A stretch of DNA of 64,000 nt from Sacculina carcini (Eukaryota > Arthropoda > Thecostraca > Sacculinidae), in the NCBI GenBank assembly GCA_916048095.2, contig OU696579.1, forward strand, positions 2,232,001-2,296,000. Reading direction: 5' to 3'. Positions 1-12,080 of this stretch are shown one piece after another (the stretch's first letter is position 1; every line of letters begins with the position of its first letter). Made by a program: the position numbers and the translations under genes. The notes under the pieces are model-generated. The model was not told where the DNA came from. It saw only the letters and a program-made list of their open reading frames with translations, and did not search any database.

Positions 1-1029
1 GACAGAGAAGGCATATTGGTCGCTACAGCACTCCACTCTGCGATGTCTCGCCGCCTATTCCGACTCTGATGCCAGTGTGTAGCACGCACGGCTACACACA
101 CACACATACACGCACGCAGGCACTAGTACATACATAGTGACATGGCAGCGCCGTTATTACGGACGAGCGCGTACTCGTGGAAAAAATGCCGCAGGAGGAA
201 GCAGAACACACACAGACACACATACAGACACACACCTTGATGTAGGTAGGAGCAGGTAAGAGGGCGGCAGGAGAAAGAAAGTAGAGCGAAGAGGATGTGG
301 TGAATGAGCGCGGAATCGGTCAACCAAGGGTCATTGACCGCAGCCAACACACACACACACACATACGCACACACACACTGATAGGTAACAGCAGCTGGAG
401 TGTGTGGGTATATTCAGACTCATCAGTGAATGAACATTGAAGAGCAGTGACTGTGAAAATTTAGATTAAAATTTTATTTTAGGTTTATAATGAAAATAAG
501 TAAGATATATAAAATAAGTAGGCTTATATTAAAATCATTTAGAATAGTAATTTCATATAGCATAAGCAAAACTCGGAGTACCACGGAATTATGTGATAAT
601 TACCCACAATATAATTACGTTAAATTACAAATATATGCAATTATATGAACACACCAAATTTCACTTGAAAATCAAAATATTATATTTTGCCTAGAAGAGA
701 CGGAAGTTACAATATTGATTCCAGTGGCGGAGTCAGGGGGAGGAGGGGGACTTAGGGCTGAAACTCCCCAAAATGTGCCAAGACCCCCTGAGACCCTGAG
801 CATGAACACTTCGAGTGTAGTTCCTGATGTTTCGCCAAACCCCCTCAACCGTCCACGACAACGGAAACATTCTGGCGCCGGCACCGTTTTATCAATTTCA
901 TATTGAACTTTCAGTCGTGAAACACTCAAAATATGAAAATTGTATTTATACTAAACAAACACAATCTGGTATTTAAAACAGCTAATTGTCAAAAACTGTT
1001 CAAAATCTGTACTATTTGCTGACAATTAA
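1..1029. other. Intergenic, AT-rich with CA patches
   Basis: No gene is recognised. Short CA runs occur near 95-115, 210-235 and 348-378. A degraded member of the CAGTGGCG MITE family starts at about 722 (CAGTGGCGGAGTCAG) and fades near 885; no target-site duplication is visible around it. The remainder is AT-rich DNA without coding character. Confidence 0.6.
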
Positions 1030-1913
1030 GCGGCCCATACACGCTCAATAATATTGTACAATGTGGATCGCACAATATTTTGATGGTCGCCCCTAGACTT
1101 TCAATAATATTGTACAATGTTTTTGTTTGTGCAAACTATTGTGTCGTGTGGAGGCGATATTGAAGATTGTACAATATATTGCACAATACTGAGAATAGAC
1201 GTACATTATTGTGCAAACAGTCTGTCTGTGCCAGAGCTTCGTAGCGTCAACATGTTGACTGAATCTGAGTTGTGTTTGGTAATTGTTGCTGTGGTAGCGA
1301 GTCGTGAGAAAGCGAAGAAAAGAGGCTTGCACAAGCGTTGAGAATGGACCAAACAGTGGTGTATTGATCGAAAGGAGTTCACCCACGAAAAATTACTCCA
1401 TGAACTGAGAGTGATCAAGCCAAATGATTTCCGAAACTTTGTACGCATGAATGGAGAAATCTTTGACGAACTTCTGACTTTGTTTGGTTGTTAAAACGTC
1501 GTTTATATTTGAATTGTATCCATATATATAGTTCTTGAGTATCCAGGAGGTGCGAGAACTGACGGCTGATTTGAAAAGCGTGCAAACACTGGAAGAGGTT
1601 GAGAACGGCTCATACACGCGCGATCGCCGGCAGCAGACAAGCAGACATTACGGAGGGCGAAATATATAGAAAGACGCCGAGATCGACACACAAATAACAG
1701 TACGAAGAAGCGAACGAAAACACAACCACGTCATCGTCCATAGTGCGCGATGGCGCAGCGAAAACATCCTCACACGACCGCTGGCCAGAGACTGACGGGA
1801 TATTGCGCAATACAGCCCACACACGACACAATATTCTCCAGTTTGCACAATATTTGTTCTTGTTAATCGTTTAAAAATCGTACAATATTGTAGTTGTTGA
1901 ATATCGTACAATA

Positions 1914-3243
1914 CAGGGTGTTTCAAAAGTCTTGGGAACATAACGATTTTTAATAACTCAAAAACTATTAGGAGTTGAAAAATAAAATTGGTACCATTGG
2001 AAAGGTTAAAGTTTCAAGTTTTGTGGGGAATCTTCAAAGTTGCTCAATATGAGCACCATTCGTCACACGGCAGACATCTAGTCGATAGTCCATTTCCTGT
2101 CAAACGCGTTCCAGCATCTCGACGTCAATGGTTCCCACAACTGCCGTTACTCGAGCCTTTAGTTCGTCAATATCTCTTGGAAGGGGCGGCACATAGACTT
2201 GTTGCTTGACAAAGCCCAAAGGAAAAAGTCACACGGGGTAAGATCTGGAGACCTAGGAGGCCAGGGCATGAGAACGTCATCACCTCGCCCAGATCTCCCA
2301 ATCCATCTACCAGGCAGCCTTGTGTTAAGAAACTGCCTTACTCTAAGACTCCAGTGTGGTGGTGCACCATCTTGTTGAAAAATGAAGTCATCAGATTCTG
2401 CTTCTTCCAACTGAGCCATTACCCAGTCTTCCAGCATGTTGAGATAGGATTCACCAGTGATAGTTGCCTCTTCAAAGAAGAACGGTCCATAGACACCTTT
2501 CTTGGAAATTGCACAAAACACGTTCACTTTTGGTGAATCTCGCTCGTGCTCAAGAAGTTCATGAGGATTCTCAATACCCCATATGCGAGTGTTATGCTTG
2601 TTAACTTTGCCATTCAGATGGAAGGTCGCCTCATCGCTAAAAACAAGCCGGTCATCAAAGCCGTTATCTTTCAACTTCTCTTGCATTGCAATGCAAAAGT
2701 CACGGCGAAGTGGCTTATCACTGTCCTTCAACTTTTGGACCAACTTGAGCTTGTAAGGTACCATTTTCAGTCGTTTCCTTACGACACGCCAGACAGTTGC
2801 TGGAGCAAGCTGAAGTTCCCTGCTGGCTCTTCTCACTGATTTACGGGGGCTCCGCTGAAAGGCTGTTCGAACTTGCTCAACTGCATCTTCTGAAGTTGAA
2901 GGGCGACCTGTTCGCTTACTTGGGCACAAACACCCATCTTTCACAAATTTAGCATGCCATCTGACAATGGATTTCCTTTCAGGGGCTTGTTTTTCAAATT
3001 TCCTGCGAAATGCACGCTGAACACATGTCCACGATTCAGTCTTTGCAAATTGGAGGACGCAAAATGCCTTGTCTTGTTGAGAGAACGCCATTACTGCACC
3101 TGGAAAGATAAGACAAAAATCATTAGTATGACCAAAAACTTGATTAAACAAGCTTTAAAATGGCACCAGTTTCATTTTTCTACCTGGAATAGTTCATGAG
3201 ATATACGCATTTGTAATGTTCCCAAGACTTTTGAAACACCCTG
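1914..3243 (-). mobile_element. mariner-type (DD41D) transposon
   Basis: The element is 1330 bp, flanked by TA dinucleotides at 1912-1913 and 3244-3245. Its terminal inverted repeats of about 28 bp begin CAGGGTGTTTCAAAAG and look perfect. Length, TA target site and internal transposase are typical of Tc1/mariner elements. It sits inside the Harbinger-type remnant, so it inserted later. The matching TIRs suggest a fairly young insertion although the transposase is broken. Confidence 0.92.
2046..3091 (-). pseudogene. mariner transposase, broken near the C-terminus
   Basis: The reading frame starts at ATG 3091 (MAFSQQDKAF) and runs open to a stop at 2159, about 310 codons. An N-terminal helix-turn-helix region (around WTCVQRAFRRKF to RTGRPSTSED) is followed by the catalytic core: SDEATFH, QQDGAPPH and SPDLTP supply the three aspartates. 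Counting the residues between the second and third gives 41, the spacing of the DD41D group. Just after DFFLWAL the frame shifts (near 2205-2215). The normal C-terminus continues in another frame to about 2046, where a TGA near 2100 replaces a tryptophan codon. The product would therefore lack its C-terminal 50 or so residues. It is probably inactive, though the core triad is intact. Confidence 0.9.
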
Positions 3244-3439
3244 TATATTGTACAACCTTTGATTATCGCGCACACACCATCAATATTCTTGCGCAACCTG
3301 AAATATTGTCCAATAATATTGAGCGTGTATGGGCCGCTGTAGTTATAAGCCAAAAACGGTATATGTAATTCGATTATGCACTTTTATATCCATTTATATT
3401 ATGCCTATGTCTATTAACAGTTATATAGTCATCTAGACC

Positions 3440-3670
3440 ACACTATTTCAGTGATGCGTGATTCCCTACTTGTTAATGAGCCAATTATTCATTTTCCACA
3501 ACAGCGCTGATAAATTCAGTTGTTCCAGCAGACTAAATATTATTGAATTACTAGGAACGAAACTAAACGAATTCGCATTGATAAAAACACACATTTGTCC
3601 CTCTGTCCGACCACTTGGCCACCCCTTCATTCCCCACCAGTAGAGAATTCCCCACAGATTACGCATTGCT
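3440..3670. mobile_element. MITE of the CAGTGGTTCTTAAC family (degenerate)
   Basis: The reverse complement of this stretch matches 28146-28405 along most of its length. Shared blocks include GTGGGGAATTC, CAAATGTGTGTTTTTATC and CAACTGAATTTATCAGCGC. No ORF is present. Related fragments occur near 56385-57190 and 61635-61720. Confidence 0.6.
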
Positions 3671-4260
3671 TAGGGCCTATTATCAAATCTTTAGCCGCCG
3701 ATGTTTTTGATAATAGCTATTTCTTCCCAGCGATGGCCAGTGCATATGAAAAACACACGCAAACATAATTCCCATTCGATATATTCAAACAACATTCAAA
3801 TTCCAAAAACAGCACAATTTCCCTGATATGTACTAAAATCACCGTAAAGTATTTATATAAAATGAGGATTATTATGAGAATTTTTCATACAAAACAGTAT
3901 ATTATTCGTTAAAGAGCCCACTTATGGTAACAATCCCGAATCATTTCAGTAAGAGTGCATACACTTGTACATATAATCATTGGCCTTCGAAAGCAGAAAT
4001 TATATCAAGAGCTCGAATAAAAAGCGAGATTACTCATGAAAATATACAATGGCAAGCACCAGAAATGAGAACATATACATGTACCAGAACCGCACAAAAA
4101 AATCATACAAAAAATAAAAAACCCAAACAATTACACATAAGCAAGATATACAGTACAAAATCCATTTGAGCCTCCCGGGTGTACGCCAACCATTACGCCC
4201 CTCAGACGTGTGTGAATGTGTGTTTGTTTGGATTTTCTTTTACAACACTCTCAGCATAGG
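3671..4260. other. Intergenic, AT-rich, nothing recognised
   Basis: The stretch is AT-rich with no recognisable gene, RNA or repeat boundary. Short ORFs here have low-complexity composition and no family resemblance. Confidence 0.5.
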
Positions 4261-4280
4261 GTGCAATTCGGTCTAAAAAA

Positions 4281-4289
4281 CACACACAT

Positions 4290-4326
<37 letters not shown>
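4281..4326. repeat. (CA)n(TA)n compound microsatellite
   Basis: A CA run is followed directly by a TA run. Confidence 0.95.
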
Positions 4327-4410
4327 CCTATTTATTAAGTTTTTACACTATCATTACCATATGTGTAAGTGTGTGGGTGTATCTACAACGTGCATACACG
4401 TACATTGTAC

Positions 4411-4919
4411 GGGTGTGTGTGTCAGTGTCAGTATGTCAGTGTGTCAGTGTGTGTGTTAGTGTGTGTGTGTGTGTGTGTGTCAGTGTGTGTGTGTCAGTGT
4501 CAGTGTGTGTGTCAGTGTGTCAATGTGTTAGTGTGTGTGTCAGTGTCAGTGTGTGTGTCAGTGTGTGTCAGTGTCAGTGTGTCAGTGTGTGTGTCAGTGT
4601 GTGTGTCAGTGTCAGTGTGTCAGTGTGTGTGTCAGTGTGTGTGTCAGTGTGTGTGCAGTGTGTGTGTGTCAGTGTGTGTGCAGTGTGTGTGTGTGTGTGT
4701 AGTGTGTGTGTGTGTGTGTCATTGTCAGTGTGTCAGTGTGTGTGCATCAGTGTGTGTGTAGTGTGTGTGTTAGTGTGTGTCAGTGTGTGTGTGTGTGTGT
4801 TAGTGTGTGTGTCAGTGTGTGTGTCAGTGTGTCAGTGTGTGTGTCAGTGTGTCCGTGTGTGTGTGTGTGTGTGTGTGTCAGTGCGTGTGTGTGTCAGTGT
4901 GTCAGTGTGTCAGTGTGTG
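4411..4919. repeat. TG / TGTCAG minisatellite-like tract
   Basis: About 500 bp consist of TGTGTG runs broken at irregular intervals by TCAG or TTAG. Higher-order units such as TGTGTGTGTCAG recur many times. Every reading frame appears open because the repeat encodes alternating Val-Cys or Val-Ser; none is a credible protein. Confidence 0.95.
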
Positions 4920-5108
4920 GACTGACCGTTTTGCACTGACTGTCCACGACATCACACACACTGTGCTCGGGACAACAGTGAATATGATCGGAACAACAGA
5001 CGGCGTTACGCTCCGGACAACACGCATAACCTCCGGACATCATCTGACCACAACATCAACAACAATCAACAAACAGTGGCTCTCAACCGGGTTCATGTTG
5101 TTAGCGTT

Positions 5109-5365
5109 AGCAGACCAATGGCAGATCGAGAGGGGGGCTCAGGGGGAGGGGGAAGACACCCCCCAAATATTTTCACCCGCTCCTCATAATCAAGAGGTTC
5201 ATAAAAAGAAGTCAAGAAAATATCTCTATCTGTAGAATTTGTTGGAAAAGCATTGACGCGAATCATAGTCGCAAATTATTGCGTGCGTAACTGTAAAAAT
5301 TGAAAAAATGTCCCATGTCATGATCTTCACATCCTGCCTAGTCACTCATGTATAATTCAGCCCAA
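5109..5365. mobile_element. MITE of the CAGTGGCG family (fragment)
   Basis: Internal blocks match the better copies at 15212-15455 and 56075-56316: a run of GGGGGCTCAGGGGG, then ACCCCCCAAAT, CTCCTCATAATCAAGAGGTTC and TGTAGAATTTGTT. The ends are eroded and no duplication is clear. Confidence 0.6.
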
Positions 5366-5426
5366 GAAAGAACCAACCAAGGAGTCCAACAAAGTGGACT
5401 ACGTGGACTCACGGAGTCCTTTGTTA

Positions 5427-5695
5427 AACTCCGTGGTGTAGTGGTAGCACACCCGCCTCACAAGCAGGAAGTCCGTGGTTCGAATCCCGGCGGAGAATTT
5501 CATTGGGCGAATTCTATAATCTAACAGTCTCTGTCCACCCAGCAGTAAATGATGGTACCAGATATCAGTCATGAGTTGTGTCATGCATTCTGGGGAGGTG
5601 GCCCTCTCTAATACGTCTTCCGTCCTTGTGGCGTCATAGCGTGGAGAGGGTCGGTTCTGCGGTGGCAGCGAGCTGCACGGGACACACCTGTGTGT
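5427..5695 (+). mobile_element. tRNA-Val(CAC)-derived SINE
   Basis: The first 71 bp (5427-5497) are tRNA-like: box A TGGTGTAGTGG, an anticodon-loop CTCACAA with anticodon CAC, and box B GGTTCGAATCC. The acceptor stem pairs over only about five bases, with mismatches in the T stem, so this is not a good functional tRNA. A body of about 200 bp containing CTGTCCACCCAGCAG follows, as expected of a tRNA-headed SINE. The element lies 3' of the granulin exons. Copy number was not determined, so the SINE call is an inference from the layout. Confidence 0.65.
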
Positions 5696-6021
5696 GTTCA
5701 TAAGCTTCGACTTCTTCCCGTGTAGCAGCTGTCACTTGATACCTTTAACCTTCAACCCCGAAATTGTTCTCTGGGTCAGCTACTGCAGGAGACGAAACGA
5801 AACATTTCTTCCCTGCAAAAATGCTACTGTAAAAACGTCGAGATGCGCTGATAAAAGCAGCTTTCTCCCCTTTCTCTCTCTACTTCTCACTTGCTCCGTC
5901 CCTACGTCCACATACATGGTCGCCTCTGGAATAGATACAGTTCGATTTTGAGCACGGTAGATTGTTTGACACAGGCCTATTTACACAACAAACATGACTA
6001 CATAAACATGCAAGTACACAC
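5696..6021. other. Downstream of granulin exon 2, nothing certain
   Basis: On the minus strand this would be intron or flank after granulin exon 2. I looked for a cysteine-patterned third granulin exon and found none. Confidence 0.5.
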
Positions 6022-6822
6022 CTGGCAGCATGTTCCCAGGTGACAATTAGTTCCGTCGGGACAAACGTTGTCGTCACGAGGCGCGTCGTCAGCGTGCTGG
6101 TGGTAAACCTCGTTACCATGTGGTAACTGGGCGGCGTGCAGTAGCAGCTGTTTGCCAGCGGTTACAGAGTGGCGCTCATTGCCGTCGCCGACAGTGTTGT
6201 GAGACACAGCGGCGGCCGGCGGACTGGTGCGCGATGAGTTAGCGTAGTCGTGGCGACACATAGCATCAATCTCGTAGCAAAAATATCCTTAACAAGCACA
6301 CACGCACACACACAAATACGTACAGATTTGTACATAATATGTATTTGTATCTGGTCATAAACAACTTCCACAATTAAGTGGTTCTTCCCAAATTTATTCG
6401 AATTAAAACGATGTGAATGGCAGGATAAAACGAGAAAAGTCAAATTTGATACACATCCAAGTAGCACAACACAACACGCACAAGCACATTAATGGAAATA
6501 ACGAATTCAATGGAATTCAAGGGAAGCACGGTATACACCATTGTGACTGCAAATGGATACTAATACAAAACTACTTATGCACAAATCAGAAATTGCAACA
6601 TGAGGAAACTGTGCGGGCGATACCTTTGGGACAGCAGTGAACCTGGTCGAAGCAGCACACTCCGTCGACAAACGGACAGCAGGCGTACGCGTGAGGCACT
6701 CCGTTGAACTGACAGCAGGTGAGGCGGCCACACACTGTGCCGTCGGGACATTGACCGGCGTAGCACGTGCACAAGCACACCACCGACAACAGCAGCGACA
6801 CAGAAAACAGCAGACACCGCAT
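6022..6822 (-). CDS. Granulin/progranulin-like secreted protein, 5' part
   Basis: There are two exons: 6822-6624 (start at MRCLLFSVSL; the donor follows CCCAAAG) and 6287-6022 (the acceptor AG lies just before GATATTTTTGC). The junction is phase 1, completing the granulin signature HCCPKG-YFCYEIDAMC. Residues 1-25 form a hydrophobic signal peptide, and a first granulin domain follows directly with paired cysteines (CPDGTVC, TCCQ, CCPFVDGVCC, HCCPKG). A linker of about 65 residues leads to a second domain starting CPDGTNC..GTCCQ, cut by a donor at 6021. No third exon was found in the remaining 6 kb, so the gene is partial, truncated, or continues outside the window. Granulins are secreted growth-factor-like, disulphide-rich modules; the exact role here is unknown. 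The acceptor follows a CA/TG tract. Confidence 0.82.
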
Positions 6823-7581
6823 GGCGACAATCGATGCTTTCACGATGAGTCAGCACAAACTGGCGAACAAAAACATGATATATCGCAAAAGCGGCGCCAA
6901 CCCATGCTAACTCCTCACATTATGTAAAAATCAAGCAGAACAAACACATTCAGCGAACAAAATTATATTTTTAACATTTGTTCAATATTATCAACATTTA
7001 TAAAATGATAGAGCCAAAAATTCGGCCCAAAAGACAGCAGCTCGTGGAAGAGACGTGTATGTACTTACTCGACGCGAGTATTTCAAACGCAAGGGAATTA
7101 CGATGTAAAAACTCACATTGATCACGCTTGCGTCGTTTTTGTAGACAATACCACGCATAGCTAAATAAGCCAAAAGCTATTATAGTTATATATTTAGTAT
7201 AGTTATATATTTTACATGTTTCATAGTTTGAAGTAAAGTTGTTTCATAACGCCCAAATTTGTGTTCCCCATTACCAGCCTTCCAAATAAGCTTGAAGCAA
7301 CTAACTACCCTTGACTTCAAGTGATAAAACCACCACATTATAATCATTCAAATGCCGACAATTCGATACAAATTTTCATTGGTCAAAAACATAGACTACA
7401 GAATATATATCAAGCCATCATCCACAAGGTCAGCATACATTCACGAAAAACATACATTATAAAATTCAATACATGCATATAACACAAATGTATTCAGAAA
7501 AACATCCATAGCACCACAGGCGAAAACGCACAGCAACAATATGAGAACAAACATAAATTGGACAATGTGAAGGTAGAGCAA
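6823..7581. other. Between granulin and COPS7, nothing recognised
   Basis: This should hold the granulin promoter (minus strand) and the COPS7 3' flank. It is AT-rich, and no TATA box or CpG-rich stretch stands out. Confidence 0.5.
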
Positions 7582-8424
7582 CTAGAGTTTGTTGGCGGTC
7601 ATTTTGGAAGACTTCACTTTGAGCTTTTTCGTTCGCTCGGGACATTGCGCCATGGAGTCCGCTGAATCGCTGGGCAGAACCATGGAATCGTCCTGGTCCT
7701 GTGATTTCATGCCCTTCCTCATAGCAGACACCTGCTGTCGCGCACAAACATACACCCACACACACACATACATACAGTACCCATGCACAGGAAGTGCCCC
7801 AAAAAATGAAAGAAAATGACGAAAAATTACATAATAACAACGACAGTATTTTACAGACTAGTTCACAAACGATAAATAAAGCAGAACGTATACACCGAGT
7901 ACCATCACTATTTACTATGTGTTATTATATATCCGAACATATATAGTATTTACTGTATTTGTGGCTGTATTCGGTGTGTATTTTGTGTTAAATTAATCAC
8001 TTTTTTAACTGGCTCGTTTGCTTTTACTGTGTGCGCGCCATTTAGTGGACAAACACGCGACCTTTGTGTCGATATCGGCGTGATGTTGGACGGCGCGCTG
8101 CTTGAGCGAATTGGCGCGCTGCAGTTGAGACTGCACGGCGGTGAGCACGTGACAACAACTACCCCGCCACGCGTCCAACCTCGTCACGGCCGCCTGTACA
8201 CACTGAGGCCGCACGTCGCGACTGCACACGTGCTCCACGTACAAACACGCCGCTAACTGGTCCAGTCGACCGCCAATCACGTCTGACACACGCGCGCATA
8301 CAAACAAACATACACCAAACATACACACACACATGCACACACACACACATAAAATCACGTCTGACACATGCATAAAAACAAACAAAACCATACCACACAC
8401 AAACACACAAACACAACTACATAT

Positions 8425-8493
<69 letters not shown>

Positions 8494-8561
8494 CTACCTA
8501 TAACACACACGCACAGACAAACACACACACACACAAACACAACTACATATAGCACACACGC

Positions 8562-8605
<44 letters not shown>

Positions 8606-10665
8606 CTACCTATAACACACACGCACACGCACAAACAAACACACACACACAAACACAACTACATATAGCACACACGCACACGCACAAACACACACACACA
8701 CACACACACACACAACTACCTATAACACACACGCACACGCACAAACAAACACACACACACAAACACAACTGGATATAGCACACACGCACACGCACAAACA
8801 CACACACACACTGATAACACACGACACTGAAACACACTGATAGCGATATTGACGGAGTGTGTGTTGAACTAGACAGACCGGCGTATATGGCCGATATGAT
8901 AGTGTCCTCCAGCTCACGAGTGTCTGATATGTCCAGCTCTCGCATCAAGTCACTATAGGGAATGCACTACACGCACACACACATACACACACAGGCACAA
9001 ATACAAGTCAATCAATCAGCCAAAACTTCAAATCATTCAAGACAGAAATTAACACACACTATCGCAGGCATCTCAAATATGAATGAATAGATGGGAGATA
9101 TTGATCGAATACAACTGGCAAGCGGGTCGTATCTATATCATTTACAGCGATGAAACACAATGCGATAGTAATTTTAAAACACTGCATGCGACACTGTTGT
9201 GTTAGTGGGGGCCGTGGAGGCTGAGATGCTCGCACTCATAGTGAGCTGATCCTTATTTCTAAGATGTGCGAGGGTTGAGGGTTGATTAATTGAAGAAATT
9301 TTATTCTACCTTTGTTTTATATTTTTCCTGGAATAACGCTCTGCTTAAAATATAACTTTTACGAGAGGAATACCAAACTGTGTAAAAGAATATAGAATGA
9401 AGAAGTTTTCTTATTTAGTCATTTGGACATCTTTTTCATGTGGCTGTCAGAGTACAGAGGGGGTACGAGAAGTGACTGCTAATTTGAAAAAGTTGCGACC
9501 ACAGAAAATGTTTGAGAACCACTGTGTCACGTGACTGTCACCTTGCTGAAGGTGGCCAGCGAGACGATGGTGAGATGCCGCAGTTTCAGCGTCTCAGCCG
9601 GTGTCAGTGCTGGCAGATCTGCCTGGCAGCGGCGATAGTCGGCGTACACGTCGTAGGCGAACAACTGCAACAGTCGGTATGTCGACGCAAACTCGCCACT
9701 ATCGCCCAACTAACGCCGCCGCCCGCCATGATAAGGTAAATGAAAAACAAATACCAATCACCGGCAGCACGGCACCATGTGGTTTGAACTTTATAAACAA
9801 GCTACTCACACGCTTGAAGACCACTCACACTCGCGTCACAGCAAAATAAAGAGAGAAAGAAAGAGAAGCCAGGCTGTAGGAGAAAAGAACAACGTCAATC
9901 TGAGCTTTTATTAAGAAAATATTTATCAATGTTAAATGCACTGGACAGTGACAACATCCACATCCCGTCCATATGACAGCTGTGTACACATTAGGCATAG
10001 CAAAAATGTCCCCAATTTTCGTTTTTTTGTTGTAAATTGAAGTAATCATTTGTTGGGCAATATTCCCGATGTCAAAAGCATCGAGTGAAAAACACGTCGA
10101 CATTTTGCAGTGCACAGAAAAACACAAACCATTTAGATATTTACAAACATTGTCGGTTAATTCCTAGAGAAAGTGTCCTCAAATGTGGCATGTTGAGTGT
10201 TGGTGCTACAACAAAACCTGGCATAACCTTTCTCAATCATTCCCTGTCTATTTCACATACACAGACACGCACACATACACACTGATACAAACACAAACAC
10301 ACATACACACTAATACAAACACACACTGACACACACTGTTATAAACACACACTGACACACACTGTTATAAACACACACTGACACACACTGTTATAAACAC
10401 ACACTGAAACACATACACACTGATACCATGCCGCTCTGACACACACACATACATGCCTGCATACGACTATATTTACACATATACACTGCCATACCTGGCG
10501 CACGCTGGTTTGGTCGAGCAGTTCGGCGAAGACAAAGACGCGTGGCGCCGCCAACGCCTGACGAACCAGCTGCGCGGCGGCGGCTCCGTGCACCTCGCCG
10601 GCGGCCGTCGTGAACTGCTCGAGCGCGTGCGACGACACCGACTTATCTGACGACACCGACGGCAT
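7582..10665 (-). CDS. COPS7: COP9 signalosome complex subunit 7 (CSN7)
   Basis: Five exons join in frame: 10665-10495, 9709-9542, 8966-8879, 8282-8062 and 7734-7582, for 266 residues, close to the usual length of about 265-275. CSN7 is a PCI-domain scaffold subunit of the COP9 signalosome, which removes NEDD8 from cullin-RING ligases. Family hallmarks include LEQF near residue 15, the FVFAELL helix, LLQLFAYDVYADY, LPALTPAETLKLRHLTIVSLA (winged-helix part of the PCI domain), CIPYSDLMRELDI, RELEDTIISAIYAG and GRLDQ. Exon 4 ends with a coiled-coil-like QSQLQRANSLKQRAVQHH, and exon 5 is a lysine- and serine-rich tail. The exon 4 donor (AAG followed by GTCGCG) is weak and is the least certain boundary. 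CA/TG tracts precede the acceptors of exons 3, 4 and 5. Confidence 0.9.
8285..8815. repeat. (CA)n array in COPS7 intron 3
   Basis: About 530 bp consist of CA runs punctuated by AACTACCTATAACA and AACACAACTACATATAGCA spacers, repeated at least four times in alternation. This makes a higher-order repeat. It ends directly at the exon 4 acceptor, so in the transcript it is a TG tract. Confidence 0.92.
10256..10447. repeat. CA repeats with a 24-bp tandem unit in COPS7 intron 1
   Basis: Three near-identical units contain ACACACTGTTATAAACACAC (about 10325-10405) within a CA-rich stretch just beyond the exon 1 donor. Confidence 0.85.
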
Positions 10666-11383
10666 GATTTGCTCTGATACACACACACACACAGACATAG
10701 CGTGTGTATATGAAGACACACATGTTGGTTGTGGGTGGAACAAGAGAAGTAGCTAGTTATTCGGTGTGTCAGCCGGGGTCGTGAGGCTTTGCCAATGCGA
10801 AATTGCACGCGGACATAGCTTAAACTCATATAGCTCCTATACTATAAGCAGATACGTAACTACATAAAATTTAATATGTGAAAAGCCTTTAAAATATGTC
10901 TCAAAAACCACAAAGCAGAACAATACAGTACCAAAGCATAACAATACAGTACCGAAGCATAACAAACAAGACGTCAACATCATACCGTCAGTTTTCCTAT
11001 TTCATACAGATTTTCCTACAAAAAAAAACAGTGATATTTTGCTCCCCTCATATTCGACCAGTTTGCTATTTTTACATAGCCGTACTTGAACCATCCAAAC
11101 AAACCTTAAGACAAATTATGAGAACGCAGTCGAAACAAAATTGAACCAACCAGTCAGCGCGCATGGCTTGTAATATGTGCGTTACTTCACCAACTAGCTT
11201 GCGAGTGCGAAAATAATAATTCCTGTATGAAAATAATTTTACAAAGGTAAGTTATTTAGATTTGGCTTACGAATCCTTAACTTTAAAAATCACCATAACA
11301 AAAAAATGCTTTCAGGCGGTTAAAAACATTTTATATTAATTTACAAAATACAAACATATCATTTCGCTGTTTATTGAATTTCA
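10666..11383. other. Upstream of COPS7, nothing recognised
   Basis: The sequence upstream of the COPS7 start codon is AT-rich. A short tandem of ACAATACAGTACC-AAGCATA occurs at 10918-10962. No promoter element was identified with confidence. Confidence 0.5.
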
Positions 11384-12080
11384 TTATATAATTTCAATGT
11401 CGTAAATTGTGCATGCTTGAGCCCCCGAATCTGCAATCACGCTGAGGTTTACCGATCGGTTTGGTGGTAGAGGCAACCTTATGTACGCGTATGCCGTGCG
11501 GTATATTGACGTCTCCAGTATTGGTGTCGGATGCGGCATCACGTCGATCAGCTCATTTGTCTCACACACACACACCTCGATAGACAGACAATCAAATATC
11601 GGAAATGATACTAATAACTCCTCGTTATCGCTATTCGCCTCTATTCGGGCTGGTACTTCCTTGATGTCGGACTGTAATGATGTCTGCTTTTGCTGCCGGA
11701 GGCGGTTTTTATACCAGCAGTCCAGACATGTCCCAAACTTTTTCAGTTTACCGCGTACCCTTCCGAATTGGACCGTGCGTGCTCCACAAATACAGCGAAC
11801 TTGCTGGTCATTCTTCTCCGATGCGGCTGCAGAGTATGTGGTGTGCTGTGCTGTTATGTTGCGTCTCACTCGACGGTAAATGCTTGTCGCCACCGTGGAG
11901 TCACCTGACATAGCTCTTGCTGATGTCTCTCTGCTTTATATCAATGCCACGACGTCATTTAGACATTTATAGTCTCTATTAGGCGTTCCCGTGATTTTAT
12001 TTCGTATATCATCATCGACCAAACCGCTAATTAGTACCAGCTTAACGATTTCTTCTGCGTAGTCACATAATATAATTGCG
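11384..12080 (-). pseudogene. Retrotransposon gag-protease relic
   Basis: The minus strand reads through the end of a Gag-like region (CDYAEEIVKLVLISGLVDDDI, KITGTPNRDYK, DVVALI), then a stop codon, then an open stretch of 175 codons. That stretch carries a CxC...CxxC cysteine cluster (RCICG...GTCLDCW) and ends at a retroviral-type aspartic protease start (SVIADSGAQACTI). The order Gag C-terminus, cysteine knuckle, DSGA protease is that of K02A2.6-like Ty3/gypsy elements. The internal stop and the end just after the active-site motif mark it as dead. No LTR was found beside it. Confidence 0.6.

Larger units (their letters stand above)
1030..3337. mobile_element. PIF/Harbinger-type DNA transposon remnant, host of a nested mariner
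   Basis: The two ends are inverted repeats: the left begins GCGGCCCATACACGC followed by TCAATAATATTG, and the right ends with the complement. Without the nested mariner the element is about 980 bp. Between 1315 and 1490 the plus strand encodes a decayed stretch resembling the N-terminus of a HARBI1-like nuclease (tryptophan- and arginine-rich start, a phenylalanine-rich NFVRMNGEIFDELL-like helix), interrupted by a stop. A clear 3-bp TAA/TTA duplication is not visible. A related shorter copy lies at about 43514-44122. Class assignment rests on the nuclease remnant and is an inference. Confidence 0.65.

Noticed and set aside
4369-5235. Several long open frames of Val/Cys/Ser
   Set aside because: They are translations of TG and TGTCAG repeats, open in many frames at once; the same applies to frames over 8005-8778, 57309-57906, 60533-60968 and 62013-62395.
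5427-5497. Functional tRNA-Val(CAC) gene
   Set aside because: The acceptor stem pairs at only about five positions, the T stem has mismatches, and a SINE-like body follows, so it is annotated as a SINE head.
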